Shown: positions 34,416-45,729, counted from the stretch's first letter. The stretch is 64,000 nt of DNA from Filosporella fistucella (GCA_030077755.1 JAQJZZ010000015.1:806001-870000), one strand, 5' to 3'. Made by a program: numbers and translations. Notes: generated from the letters alone by a model not told the origin.

Positions 34416-37093
34416 ATGGATCCGAGCCAAAGAGATCGGGATTCGGCCGCCACGGACAGAGCGTCACCAGAAAAGCAATCTCAAGCCCTTATTGCAGTCT
34501 GCATCCCCTCTAATGCGTTTTTGCGAGTTATACTGACGTGCTAATTCGGGTTTAGTGTGACGCCTGTCACTCAAGAAAGGTCAGTGATCATCGGACGAAG
34601 TAACTTTGTATCTCTAATCAGTGCGAAAGGTTCGATGTGATCGTCAGACCCCTTGTGGCAACTGCCAAGACAATTCTACTCAGTGTCAACGAGTGCGGGA
34701 GAAAAGAAGGCGTAAAGCAAGGAAAAGCATTGAGAGGGAGCTGTGAGCTGAGCAACCTCATCCTCTCTGATGAAAGTCTAACTTCTTCCTAGAGAACAGG
34801 GAGTACCGGATATTCAAAGTCGTTTGACATCGTTGGAGCAATCCGTAAACCAGCTGCTCACTTGCGTAAAAGAGTTGGTGTCACGGGAGGAACTGCCAGC
34901 TGCATCATCCGAATCTTCTTCAAGAAAGAGAGGAGCAACAGAGGCCTTTGGTAGGAGTGAACCAGCTCATACTCCACGGCCATTTCAGTCAACGATGCCG
35001 AAGGTGTCTGCTCATAAAGCCCAAATGATGATTCAACATGAGTTGAATAGCGTTCCAGTTGTGCTAAAAGAGCGACGTTCAACTCTGTTTTCAGCTCTCA
35101 ACGTTCTAAAAGAAAACTTGAATACAGAGATGGTCGAAGACGACGTGCCTGAAAGCGAGCCGTTAATAGACAGCTTGAACGACGCCTTGATGCCAGACAC
35201 TTCTCTCATTCAATGGATGCTTCAGTGTAAGTCTACTAATCACTGTGTCTTTATGTTTCAACTGATATTCGGGACTTTAGCAGAGGATTCTGGTAGACCA
35301 GTGTGTTCGAAACAAGGATTTATGCCATTCGTATCTCGACGAACAATTGCGCGCATGGCAGCTGATGTGTTCGATACTCCAAGAGAGAGCTGTGATCCCG
35401 CAAGCAGGATTTGCGTCTCGGCATATGCAGCATATTTCTTGCAGGAGATTGTCCTATCTAAAACAAGCAAGACAACTGGACTTGAATCTCGGCTGAGCGT
35501 ACAAGCGGAAGAATTATTCAATTCTGCAAGGAACTTGTGTTCAAGTTTTGCTCAAGACGCTGCCACAAGTCTGAGCAATCTTCAGGCTCTGACATTTGGT
35601 GTAAGTCTGAGGACAATGAATGGCCGTATTTTTTGAACTAACGGCACTCAACAGGTGATGCTCGCCCAAGAAGTTGGAGACTTCTTCACAGCATGGTCAC
35701 TCGCAAGGGTGACTAGTAGTATATGCATAGCATTACAATTGAACAGACCCGGCAAGGTGTTTGAGAGTATCGGCGCTGAGATCGAGGCATACTATTGCTT
35801 TGGTCTATGTTATATGAATGACAAAGGCTTGGCCATGAACCTAGGTCGTCCTTCATTTCTGCCAGATTCCGAGATGGAAGTCGATATTTTGGCCCACCCA
35901 ATGTCTGGAACGCCAGGGGTCGACAACTACTACATCTACCTCAGACTGGCGAAGATACAAAGCCAAATTATGGAAGACTTGGGGAAGTCAACAAGTTCAG
36001 GACACCAACGGCAAATTATTGATGGTTTGATGAAGAACATGGGTGATATTTGGCGAATGAAGGTAGAGTCATTTTTCGACGTGCAAATCTACTTCGACGG
36101 GGGCTAATCGATTTAGGTACAAAGCGACATTCCACACCCGAAAAACAATTCATATGCCTCAGAAATGGAGACAACGATGGTTGAATTGGCCTTCTTCTCT
36201 GTTCAAACCGTCATTTTTCAGTCCAGTACAGAGACTCTTCGAGATCCTCAATATACCCAATCGTGTCTCGAAGCTGCTCGTGCGGCTCTCCTTAAAGTCC
36301 AGAAGGCCCGCATCCTCTCACGCTTCGCGCAGTACGATAGCAAATATATGAAGGCCTCGTTCGCACATTGGTAAGCGGAAAATATCGAATCTCTACTCTC
36401 TCCAAGTACCATGCTGATACGAGACAGGACAATCCTTTACTACCCTTTCACACCCTTTTTTGTGCTATTCTGCAATGTTGTGCGAACAAACTCCTCTGAA
36501 GATTTCGCATCAATGCACGAATTTGTCGCGTTCCTCTCTGAGCTCGAAGACATAGTAAGCATTGTCCCCCACCTCCAGGAGAGTGGTCTCGGATTCTGTC
36601 TAGACCACTTGATGGTTGATTAGCGCCGCTGTACCTCAACAGATGCTGATACTGGAAACAGAGTGACTCAATTGCTAAGCTCTACAAGCTTTGTAACTTG
36701 TTCCTCTCTCTCACTGCCTCAATCATGAGATCTCATGACGACATGCTCTACCCAGTTCATCCTCTTAATCATCTCCATCACCAAGATGAAGTCATCACAA
36801 GCGGAAGCGCAATGCCACGTGCATTTGAAATATTTGAACCAAACCTACCAACTACCACTTCCTCTCAGCCTTTCAACCCTCAACACAAGGATGCAGTAAT
36901 AGGTTTCGAGCAGAATTGGTTAGCCCCTCAACCCGGCATTGAGTCTAGTTTGGAACATGTGCAGCCATACTATATGGATCCACTATACGAAGAATTCATG
37001 GGAAGACAACCGCTATTGCAGTGGCTGGACTCCGATCTTGACAGCTTTTGGGCTCAAAGTAATGGACAGGTGTCATATCTTACTCCGCCGTAA
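34416..37093 (+). CDS. Zn2Cys6 fungal transcription factor
   Basis: Nine exons (34416-34496, 34556-34579, 34630-34742, 34793-35226, 35281-35600, 35655-36062, 36117-36370, 36428-36554, 36662-37093) give 730 residues. The binuclear cluster C-D-A-C-H-S-R-K-V-R-C-D-R-Q-T-P-C-G-N-C-x6-C occupies residues 28-55, followed by a basic segment R-E-K-R-R-R-K-A-R-K and a short dimerisation-like heptad (S-L-E-Q-S-V-N-Q-L-L). The middle region corresponds to the fungal-specific transcription factor domain: A-Q-E-V-G-D-F-F-T-A-W-S-L-A near residue 330 and Y-C-F-G-L-C-Y-M-N-D-K-G-L-A-M-N-L-G-R-P near residue 380. The C-terminus is Gln/Pro/Asp-rich, as in activation domains. Exon 2 is only 24 nt and carries the first two zinc-binding cysteines. 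Target genes are unknown. It is a nuclear regulator by family. Confidence 0.85.
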
Positions 37094-37630
37094 GCTTCAT
37101 TGAGCTCGAGCGGTGGATTTGGGAGACTTGCGCTGTGACCATGCCCTAGCTGTACCAGAGCTCTGAGCTGCCCGCTGACCTGTATGAGACATGGGATAAA
37201 CCCATCTCTGTGGACCCCAATGGCCTAAAATGGGAGATTAGGATTTCTTTGAGGATATTTTAGTTTAATGATTGGGGAAAATGTACTATCAGGTGTTATT
37301 GCATAGATCTTTATTTAATTGCTATGTGTGTTCAGGTCGATATATGTCTGTTCTCATGGTTGCCAGTCATCCATTTATCAGAATGTTGATTCTCATAGCG
37401 ATAGAAAGTACTTTGACCTCACAACAGAAAGATCAACACAAAAGGCGGTTTGGGAGATCTCCTTGGTCATGGGATCATCTTCAATTTTTGTCAGCCATTG
37501 AGCACTCTCCTCTCCCTCCTCAGAATTAAAATTACCATCTAGACACTTGTCAAACTCATTCTATCACAAAAGCCTTCACCAGTAGTGTTTCATCACATGC
37601 AATAGTCTCATCTCCGTTCAGTCCCAACCA
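37094..37630. other. Convergent intergenic region
   Basis: About 540 nt between two convergent genes. No feature recognised. Confidence 0.5.
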
Positions 37631-37981
37631 TTAAGTAAAATACAATACAACAGCAGTTATTCGCGGATTCCCCGCCTGTCGAACTTTGCAGAATGTGCCT
37701 TGTGACTCGATGTGCTGAGTAATGCTGTAGCCTTGAGCGGGACATTTTTCTGTCCAGTGATCCAGTCCGGTGTCTCTCTGGCGACTTTTCAGCTTGCAGA
37801 TGGCCCAGCAAGAGGCTCGGTTCCGTGCTTTCCGCACGCCTTCGGTCGCTCGTTCTTTGGCTGGAGCTGCAGAGTTCTTCTTGCCTTTATCGGCATATTC
37901 TTTTCTGCGACAATGTTAGTATGTTATCAAAAACGAAGAAACCCATGGATTTTGTACTTACTCTTGCTTTTTGGGAGGCAT
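37631..37981 (-). CDS. Small lysine-rich protein of unknown function
   Basis: Two exons, 37981-37962 and 37904-37631, with a 57-nt intron (GTAAGT donor, TCGCAG acceptor), give 97 residues starting M-P-P-K-K-Q-E-K-E-Y-A-D-K-G-K-K. The basic N-terminal third is followed by a cysteine-containing segment (C-W-A-I-C-K-L-K-S-R, then E-K-C-P-A-Q-G-Y and T-F-C-K-V-R), perhaps a small metal site. The frame is open across both exons and has a good ATG context. No homologue was recognised. It lies at the edge of a gene-poor stretch. The splice signals support a real gene, but the function cannot be stated. Confidence 0.5.
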
Positions 37982-38046
37982 GGTGGTGATTGGTTTGTTC
38001 TGAACCAAGCTATTAGTATACAGTTTCATAAAAGACCAGACAATAC

Positions 38047-38730
38047 CTACGAAGAGACGTACTTTCTGAAGAAAGCCTTGGTTTCTCGACAGCCGAAGCC
38101 AAGTTTCTGAATTTGATGATGTCCTCCCCTACCAGCTGCTTTAAGACACCAGCTTTTGGAATTGCCCTTTCCCTTGTGATCGATGTTGAATTCAGTCGGA
38201 TTTTCTTCCACCAATCTTTTACATTCCAGAGAAATGATGTTGGAAATCCTCATAAATAGAGGAAAGTATGACCAAATGTGCTCATTGGTGGAGGTGGACC
38301 TCTTCCCGTGACGCGATGCCCCTTGAAAACAGATGAATCGTATAGTGAGTGTCATGTACAGAGGGCGACGATGAACTGAATCCCGCAGAAGTTTCATTCT
38401 TCAAAGACATGAACGCAACTGGAGAGTACACAGTGTTGGATCCCCACATACTGAAAACAGTTAAGATATTGTTCATCAATCATATGGAAGCGTCCACCCT
38501 CATAGACTGCAGTCTCATGCAAAGAAAAGTCATGGCCACCTGTTTTCTTCATTGATGCTGTGTATAGGCTAACAAAACAGTCACTATTTTGGTCCTTTAT
38601 CAACTTTACGTCTCCTCGGCGGAGTTCAGAGGTGTTCTTGATCATGCATCCATCGGAGGAATATTTTTGCCTAAGCCATAATGATAGCTGAGCCAAATTT
38701 GACAAGAATAAACCGCTGGAGATGTCATTT
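38047..38730 (-). pseudogene. Possible decayed gene, three shifted frames
   Basis: Consecutive minus-strand frames look like protein but do not join by clear splice signals. The first contains L-W-L-R-Q-K-Y-S-S-D-G-C-M-I-K-N and K-K-T-G-G-H-D-F-S-L-H-E-T-A-V-Y. The second contains N-T-V-Y-S-P-V-A-F-M-S-L-K-N-E-T. The third contains N-I-I-S-L-E-C-K-R-L-V-E-E-N-P and G-G-H-H-Q-I-Q-K-L-G-F-G-C-R-E-T-K. Frame changes occur near 38460 and 38300. No family is recognised. It could also be a multi-exon gene with unusual introns. Confidence 0.3.
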
Positions 38731-39038
38731 TGATGTACGGTGGTGTTCTCTTTAGATCGACTGAGTGTAATTTTCAGTGATGAGCCCTTGCTCGCTAACG
38801 CGTTCGCTAATACCTATTTTAACTTCCTTCGAGACATACAAATGTTAGAATTGCCAAAATTTCCACAAGAGCTTTGTTGCTCGTAGTACTTGACCGTTTG
38901 TTTAGGCGGATCTTCTAGATTGTCAAAAGAAGGGATAGTAAACAGGCCGCATAAAACAAGTAGCAGTATTCTCGATGAGATCCAGTAGATTGGTTCGTAT
39001 GATTAGTTCTCCAAAGTTTAGATAATGGAGGGTATGAA

Positions 39039-40028
39039 TTGGATGGTAGCCTCTGGTCGGTCAGTTTCTTGATAGGGTATGATGTTGCCGTCGTACTATC
39101 AAATGGCATTTGTCTTGCTGAACTCGGTTTGTTTTCGAAGTTAAATAGTCTGCTTAACGCTGCCTCATCTTCTCTGGACTTCGATGCTAGCTTATTGCTG
39201 GCAATCAGCAGTAACATCTCGTCCTTCCGTGTGGCGATAAAGCTTTCAATTGGAGAGAAACCACGTCTAGTAAGGATAGATACAGAGCTCGTTGATCTCT
39301 AGATTGCCTGCGTATAGAAACGCCAATCTACAAAGAAGACAGAGGTCTTTGCCATAGATCATGCAGACGTAGTGAATATTGGGTATCGAACGACGTTACA
39401 CGCCAAGGCTGAAGCTGTAGAAGATATCGATCGTGAGATAGGTGATTTGTACCATGGCATCGGAAACCACAACTGCATTTCAAAGTTTGGGCGGCACAAG
39501 CCGTTTAGATTAAAATATTCGCAATTCACTCAAGCTTCAAAGTGCTGCAGATTTCGAATGTAATTCAGCTTGTCTCAGCATGACTGCTAACGGAGCTGCT
39601 AGAAAGAACACCCCACATGTTCAATAGCTTGGCTAGCGCCACACTATTTGTCCATTTGCCGCGAAGCAAAGGATCTGAAACTGAGTTCTCTGGACTCTTC
39701 AATCAGATGGAATAGGCAAGTTGAGTTGTCAATGATGGCAAAGACTCTTCGTAGGTTGGATCATGACGATGCTAGAGTTCCTGAAGGTTGGACAGGTATC
39801 GGAAACCTCCCATGGCTTGACTTGGTAATGGCCAAGGCTGTGGATGACGAGACACATCCCATGAAGGGCCCCATACAAGGTCGCAACGCCGACAATGGTT
39901 GGTGGAATCGTGATGAGACGCCAGACACGATGGACTGGTTCCATGGCCAAGACAATAGCTACCACGAACCCCAATTCATCCAGTCAGCCACCAGTGAAGT
40001 AGGCGGAGTAGATGCGAATTGGGTTTGA
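39039..40028 (+). pseudogene. Possible decayed coding region
   Basis: Successive plus-strand frames with protein-like composition are separated by stops. The last and longest (about 39648-40028) reads E-L-S-M-M-A-K-T-L-R-R-L-D-H-D-D-A-R, then E-T-P-D-T-M-D-W-F-H-G-Q-D, ending V-D-A-N-W-V before the stop. The composition vaguely recalls C-terminal regions of fungal transcription factors, but no motif proves it. Confidence 0.25.
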
Positions 40029-41299
40029 ATTTGGCGTTGCGGACTGGATGAACTTTGGGTAGCTGTCGGTCCGGAGAACACCGTTTGCGACGTCAAGTGC
40101 AGTTCAGAACGCACAGTTCCTGCCAGCGAAACCAACCCTCCGAGAGGACGGGAGATTGATCACCAACAGGAACCATGTTTCCATTGCACTTGAAACAGGG
40201 ATGATATCTGCTCCTAGAGCATGGTAGAATCCTAACGAGAGGTGCGGTTCTCGATTGTGATGAGCGACCAGAGGATTCAGCTTCAATGTTGGCCTTAGCT
40301 TTGGCTTTGCCTTGGCCCAGTATTCTGGCATCGATGAAGAACGCAGCGAAATGAAAAAAGGCATGAGATACCAGCACGGAAAGCACACTATCCGTGTTTC
40401 ATATCGTTTTAGACATAACCATTTCTGTGTCTTTTGGGGATTGTCTGAAGCTGTTGATTTTCCCAGAACCAACAACTGATCTCCAATGCGAACATTCCGA
40501 TTGTCTCAAGTGCTCCAAATTGTCACGTCTGAGATCAGAATAAACCTGAAGGTCCATGACACTTTGGCGGTCATCTAAAGTCTAGACTTTTTGGAAGGGC
40601 CGAAGAAAAACGCAAACAATTATACCGAATAGCGTACTGGTCTGGATAACGTCTTGACACACGTCTCTCTGAGGTATGCCACTGTCAAGCATTGAATAGG
40701 AGTGTTGCCGGAAGCTTTGGGAACTGGTATCTTGTAGTCCTGCAATTGCTGGTGATATATCAAAGATATTTTACGCCCTCGGAGGCAGAACCATCGATAG
40801 TTTAATGATCGAAGTAAGAAGCTAAGTGCTTTTGATAATAATAGAGTGACATGTCTCACAAGATATGAGATGATACGAGAGAATCAATCTTAATCTTCAA
40901 ATCCGTCAGCTGGATCTGATATAGATAAGGATTCAAGGAGATCTGACCAACCATTCGGGATGGCAATCTTACAGAAGCCATGTCGAAGCGTGCTTGTATT
41001 CATCTCGTTCCCACGCCCATGTTCAATTCGGACATATCCTGACTTCATATCATGTTCAGGATTTTTCAAAGTAGGCTCATGATGCACCTCACTGCCATAG
41101 ACTCGATGTTACAACAATTGGGATATGTGCCGACTTGCCAGACACTCTCTTGTTCAGTTCGTCGTGGAACTCTTGCAAGGCTTCAGGAGAGGCAATGATT
41201 TCAGGTCGACGAAAAATAACAAGGCCCTAGGAGCTGGACGTTATAGAGGGTGAGAATCCCGTATGTGACTGGGTGCTTTCGCTCATGTGAAGCTCTTTC

Positions 41300-41718
41300 G
41301 AGGGCTGAGTTACCTGGGATTTTGCAATCGAAAATCGCCGTTGTTTCACATCTGCACATTTTGGCGTCTTGAAGGGTTGTGATAAGGAAGCGGTCGGCGA
41401 GGAAGTAAACTTTTACCGCGTATCGAGGAAGAATGTTTTGTTGTCGAGTCCTCTTGTCTTGATCCGGTTGTTAAGGGTCTCGCAAGCGAGAAGGGATGTA
41501 TGAACGTGGCTCTCTGGCTCCTTAATAATCTCCAAGGGCGTAACACGGCTGAGATTGCAGATACTGTGACGAAAAGTAAAGGAAAGAGAAGGAAAAGTGT
41601 TCAGCAGCGGAGGAAGTATCTGCGACTCACAATGAGGTTCCTCACTAATGCTACCTGACTTGCAAGGCCTGTTGCAGACATTAGCTCCCCCCACCGGAGA
41701 GATTGAGAAGCGCGTCAA
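41300..41718 (-). pseudogene. Decayed BTB/POZ-domain fragment
   Basis: One frame contains H-V-H-T-S-L-L-A-C-E-T-L-N-N-R-I, then L-D-N-K-T-F-F-L-D-T-R and a stop. One base out of phase, the sequence continues Y-A-V-K-V-Y-F-L-A-D-R-F-L-I-T-T-L-Q-D-A-K. The two pieces resemble the start and the V-Y-x-L-A-D-K-F-x-x-x-x-L segment of fungal BTB-domain proteins, but the middle of the domain is missing. A deletion plus frameshift is the simplest explanation. Confidence 0.4.
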
Positions 41719-41808
41719 CCCGACCTACGCAGCTGATGTTAGCTCATCGATTCGGTTCTATTGTATACTTGGCTGTCTGTTCCAAGGAGGGGATAAGACC
41801 TACTCTCT

Positions 41809-42390
41809 CTAGCGAACCACAAGAGTTGGTCGCTTCGCGTTTACATATCCATCCGAGGACATCATCGACATATAAATGTCGAGAGCTGCGTTCAACTTCT
41901 TCTCTTGTTCTTGTCTCTCAGCATTATTGGCGTAACCGGTGATTACCTCCAAGTGAGCGAGGTTGGAAAAATCTACCAGGCGCTTGGCGTGCTCTTCTGC
42001 GTCGTCGTCTGCCGCACCATAGCCTTGAACAATGAGATTTCGGATCTGAGCGAGGTCATTCTGCCAATTTGGAACTAGATCATTCATAAATTCGGGGCAA
42101 CAGCTGTTTAAAATCAAGATGTCCCTCTTGAAGTTAAACAACGTTGTAGTTCCGAAAATACGTTTGTAGTGAACAAGAACAAATTTTTTAGAATTCTGAT
42201 CAACCATCGCAATTTCCCTGGTATCAGAGTTCGTGGCAGGTTTGGTGAGCTCATAATCGTTGTCGTCGTTGTCGCCGGCGTAGGTCCCAGCTATCTGGGT
42301 TATGGTGATGGTCTTCGGCGGTGGGAACGACTCCTCCAGCACCATGAGCTGAAGCTCAGGTAGGAGTTTGGCAAATTGGGGGAACGACAT
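41809..42390 (-). CDS. Hypothetical protein with 2EXR/F-box-like N-terminus
   Basis: A 193-residue single-exon frame starting M-S-F-P-Q-F-A-K-L-L-P-E-L-Q-L-M-V-L-E. The F-x-x-F-x-x-L-P-x-E-L-Q-x-x-V start is typical of the fungal 2EXR family and related F-box-like proteins, which are mostly uncharacterised. The rest contains an acidic stretch (G-D-N-D-D-N-D-Y-E) and a mid-section K-K-F-V-L-V-H-Y-K-R-I-F-G-T-T. The C-terminal half is probably helical. Upstream splice signals suggest a leader of several exons reaching to at least 42911, whose own short frame ends in TAATG overlapping this start codon. An alternative acceptor would fuse that leader to this protein in frame. No neighbour suggests a role. 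Confidence 0.65.
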   Translation of the reverse strand: MSFPQFAKLLPELQLMVLEESFPPPKTITITQIAGTYAGDNDDNDYELTKPATNSDTREIAMVDQNSKKFVLVHYKRIFGTTTLFNFKRDILILNSCCPEFMNDLVPNWQNDLAQIRNLIVQGYGAADDDAEEHAKRLVDFSNLAHLEVITGYANNAERQEQEKKLNAALDIYMSMMSSDGYVNAKRPTLVVR

Positions 42391-42911
42391 TATTCGTACT
42401 CCTTGAATTTATATATTAGCACTCGCATTCCTTAAGAAATATCCAGATCAATACTTACGACAATTTTGTGTGTGCTGGGCTACAGAAGATCAAGTTAGCT
42501 AATGTTCCAGGTTAAGACAAATATGAAAGCTCCAGCGAAGCTATATTTCGACCTCAGGAGATTGAACAGAGAGTAAATCTGCTTGATCAAAAGAGAGTCT
42601 TTTCTCCAAGGAGTGTACTTACAATGGTGGTTGTGTTGTTGTGCTAGAAAAAGAACCTATTGTCAGCGAGTCTTCAAAGCCATTTGAGAAGTGTGAAGCA
42701 GACAAGTCCTTTCTCGAAGGCAGAATAATCAGCGACGAGTAGATCTACGTCGCGAGTATAAAGCCCTTGTTGTGTTAATTCTTATTAATTAAGGATATCT
42801 TACCTGTGAAGCAAAATGTGGTGGTTGTGTTGGTGTGGTGGTGATGATGGTGATGATGGTGATGGTTGTGCGGTAGTTGGGGCGTTGAGCAATGCGGTGG
42901 TTTCGAGACAT
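42391..42911 (-). other. Spliced leader with 53-codon uORF overlapping the next start
   Basis: Candidate exons 42911-42804, 42643-42623 and 42479-42459, then 42401 onward, are separated by canonical introns of 160, 143 and 57 nt (donors GTAAGA, GTAAGT, GTAAGT; acceptors CTAG, GTAG, CAAG). They encode a 53-residue peptide starting M-S-R-N-H-R-I-A-Q-R-P-N-Y, rich in Thr/Ile/Pro, whose TAA shares its last base with the downstream ATG (TAATG). Using acceptor 42657 instead gives a 34-nt exon and opens one continuous frame into the downstream protein. Confidence 0.35.
42834..42868. repeat. Imperfect TGATGG/TGGTGG microsatellite
   Basis: A short run of tgg/tga triplets (plus strand) inside the candidate first leader exon. 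It accounts for the Thr/Ile-rich peptide on the minus strand. Confidence 0.6.
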
Positions 42912-44161
42912 GCGGCGGTATCGATAGATGCGGCGGTATCGTTGTTGAGGCTCTTAGTCACGAAACCAAATTGATGCCATCTCGACGCGGTCTGGATTTT
43001 CGAACTCCTTCATCGTAGCCACGGGACTGGAAGAATTTCCTCATCGGCTTATCGCATGAGTTATCGATCTACGCTAAGAACCAACAAACATCAAGACTCG
43101 AAGCCTCAAGTATAGCCTCATGCTTCTATTGAGTCCGCTGGAATATTTACAATGAAAGACTTGCTGCTTTGTTCTACTTTTAGTTCTTCGGCAACACATT
43201 GCTCTGGTACGGAAAGAGCTATATAGTAAGTTATAATCTCCAAGCCATTTCCCAAGCTCCTTGTTCCATAAGACTAGCTCTTTAAATTAACTCTAAGGCT
43301 CTCAATTCGGCGAAGCTTGGAGGAAAGGACCTGTACGATATAATTCATGCATCAAGTAATATCACACATACCGCTACGACATTGAGTTGAGCAATTTGAG
43401 CCCGGATCCTCCCATCTTACAGTCATAAAAGCTGGTGGCAAAGAGGGACATTGGGCATGGTGGTGAGAAAAGGAGATGGTCATGAGGAACAAGCAATAGT
43501 CACAAGTGTGGAAGAGAAATACGGGCATACGGAGGAGAAATGCAAGTTAGTAGTCATAGCCTACTATAGTTGTGGAACATGGTCAGTGTCAAGAGATGAT
43601 TATATTTCTGAGTCGTAATTGGAGAATAGTCCAACCGGTAAGTTTTGGGAGATACCCAATACTGTAGTTTATGCCCAGAATCCCAAGCCTTCGTATTGAT
43701 TGAGTTGTCACTGTAATCACAGTACTTTTGCTGGTTCTCCTTCTTCCGCAGTGCTTCTGTCTACATCGACGTTCCAAATGGTCTCTCAAGAAATAAATTG
43801 CACCATAAATTTGGCTATACTTCCTTTACCTGGTGAGCTTGACAGATGACATCTTCTGTAAGCCTACTCACTTCTCGTCACTTCCCCCAATCTGAAGAGG
43901 AATGGGACAGACTCCGTTATACAGACCACATACGGTGATATTTATGACAAACAATTGCAAAACAGCACTCTGGGCTTAGATCAGCAGAAATTTATCCATT
44001 CTGAACCAAGCTGTACTACCTTAAACTATCCTCCCTCCCTGGGAGGATCTATCTTCTCATTCAGCACCGAAGAATCCCACCAAATCACCCAGCCCCCGTT
44101 ATTTGTCTCCAGACCAGGCAAAAAATATCCGGAAGCGCGTTGCGGGCGTTTGGTATGGTCT
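42912..44161. other. Gene-free interval
   Basis: About 1.25 kb. Just upstream of the leader, a near-duplicate of atgcggcggtatcgatag-like sequence occurs twice (about 42910-42940). No supported gene. Confidence 0.4.
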
Positions 44162-44470
44162 CTACTCCTCATTCAAAATCCAGCAATGCTTGATCACAAC
44201 GTGGATCAAGCGGACGATCGCACTAGACATTGAGAAAAAGCTAAGTCAGCATTCTGCTCGAGTACACGGACAAAATTTGCTTCGGAATATACTTTTACTA
44301 GTAGAGGAGTTATAATCAGGAAAAGAACGGAATACTCACGACGCAATAGAAAGCCAAAGGAAAGCCAGCAGAATGCAGTCCTCAATTCGTCGCCAGTTTC
44401 TACGGATGCGACGGCGCCAGTACCTTGCCCAGTCGTAAACTTCGTCTAGTACTTCGTACATAGTCGGCAT
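44162..44470 (-). CDS. Small predicted membrane protein
   Basis: Exons 44470-44340 and 44240-44162 with a 99-nt intron (GTGAGT donor, ACTTAG acceptor) give 69 residues. The N-terminal half is strongly basic and aromatic (Y-D-W-A-R-Y-W-R-R-R-I-R-R-N-W-R-R). The second half is hydrophobic (C-I-L-L-A-F-L-W-L-S-I-A-S-F-F-S-M, then I-V-R-L-I-H-V-V-I-K-H-C-W-I-L), consistent with one or two membrane passes and a cytosolic basic end. Splicing is needed to continue past a stop in the unspliced frame. No family is recognised. It lies alone in a gene-poor region. Short length makes the model tentative. Confidence 0.4.
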
Positions 44471-45720
44471 GGTTTCTGATTGTATCGTTTGCGAAGATTT
44501 CTTTTGCTTGTATTTGGTTGTTTGTGGAGGTAATTTCGTCTTATTCGAGTGTTTGATATGTTGAGATTGAATTCTGGGAGACGTGTTCTACTGGCAGGGG
44601 GTTGAAGAAGCAGACTTTAAATCGTCAGACCCGTCGATCTGGCAAAATTTGCTGCCCAAGGCAGAACTTTAAATTCTTCCTGCTTCTGGGTGGATTATTC
44701 TCCAGGCACTATAGCCTAGAGAGCAAAGAGCATTAGCATAAGGAACTATACATCAATGATAGAGCAATTTGGTCATCAGGGTTAGAAGTATTATTCTAAG
44801 GATTTCATATGTTTACTATGGAACATGGTGTAATTGTTTGGGACATGTAGCCGAGTGACTGCGTGTTGGTCTCTGTTGCTCTAAACCCATCAATCAAAAA
44901 ACGTTAACCGCTAGAGATCCTAAGGAGAACTATGCAAGGCTATACGAGAGTTCATGATGAGTGGCTGCATATTAGCCTTGGTGCCCGCTGTACTCTACTA
45001 CTTCCTATCCCAAAATCATTCCCTGCTCATCCTCTCCCCTGAATGCCCTCGGTTAGACTCGCTTCGCATAATATGCCATGCTATTGTAGGCAACCGCATC
45101 CGAAGCACCCCATCAAACAGCTACAAAGCAATGTTTGCGAATATGAATGAATACAATCAGTTTATTGGTATTTGCAACAATTATTCTGCTTCTAGAAGTT
45201 GACAAAAATTGAGAATAAAGCTTGCCCCAAACAAAACCCCTAATGCTTAGCAAACCAATTCTGCTTCTATAGCTGTAAGCATGTCAATTCAACGTAGTTT
45301 TCAGACAATAAAGGATTCATCTCAAACACATTTCTGCCTTGTCTAGTGACTTATATACAATCAAGATGAAAACAAGAGATATAGCAGTTTTGCTTCAATG
45401 ATCTTAGGATATAATACTCAACTTGCTGCGCAGTCAAGTTCGTGTATACTATGCAATAAAGTCTACCGAACTCCACCTAAGTATATCGAAAGTCTCAGGT
45501 ATATATAACCTCTGAATCTGAATGTCTTGAAGCTCTATTGATTTGTAACCATGTCATCTTATTCGCCTTGTTGAAACTGATTCGAATTGCTTAGACTTTT
45601 GAATCGAAGGACTAGCGTTACTCAAAGAATTCACACACTAAAAACACGATAACATTCGTAATCAATGAAGAAACGCTAGTCTCAATCTAATTTAGCGCGG
45701 ATGGCCGTAGTATGATAACC
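44471..45720. other. Gene-free interval
   Basis: About 1.25 kb of AT-rich sequence with only short unsupported frames. Confidence 0.5.
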
Positions 45721-45729
45721 TATATAAAT
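45721..45729 (+). promoter_or_regulatory. TATA box of the downstream orphan gene
   Basis: TATATAAAT lies about 30-50 nt before a C/A-rich stretch typical of fungal transcription starts (around 45755-45785). It indicates that the leader begins after 45730 and that the ATG at 45712 is not transcribed. Confidence 0.5.

Larger units (their letters stand above)
37982..41808. other. Gene-poor stretch with decayed coding fragments
   Basis: About 3.8 kb with no intact gene model. Protein-like fragments occur in shifted frames on both strands (entries at 38047-38730, 39039-40028 and 41300-41718). A further minus-strand frame at 40890-41087 ends W-S-D-L-L-E-S-L-S-I-S-D-P-A-D-G-F-E-D and also reads like a C-terminal fragment. 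This pattern suggests old genes losing function. Confidence 0.5.
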
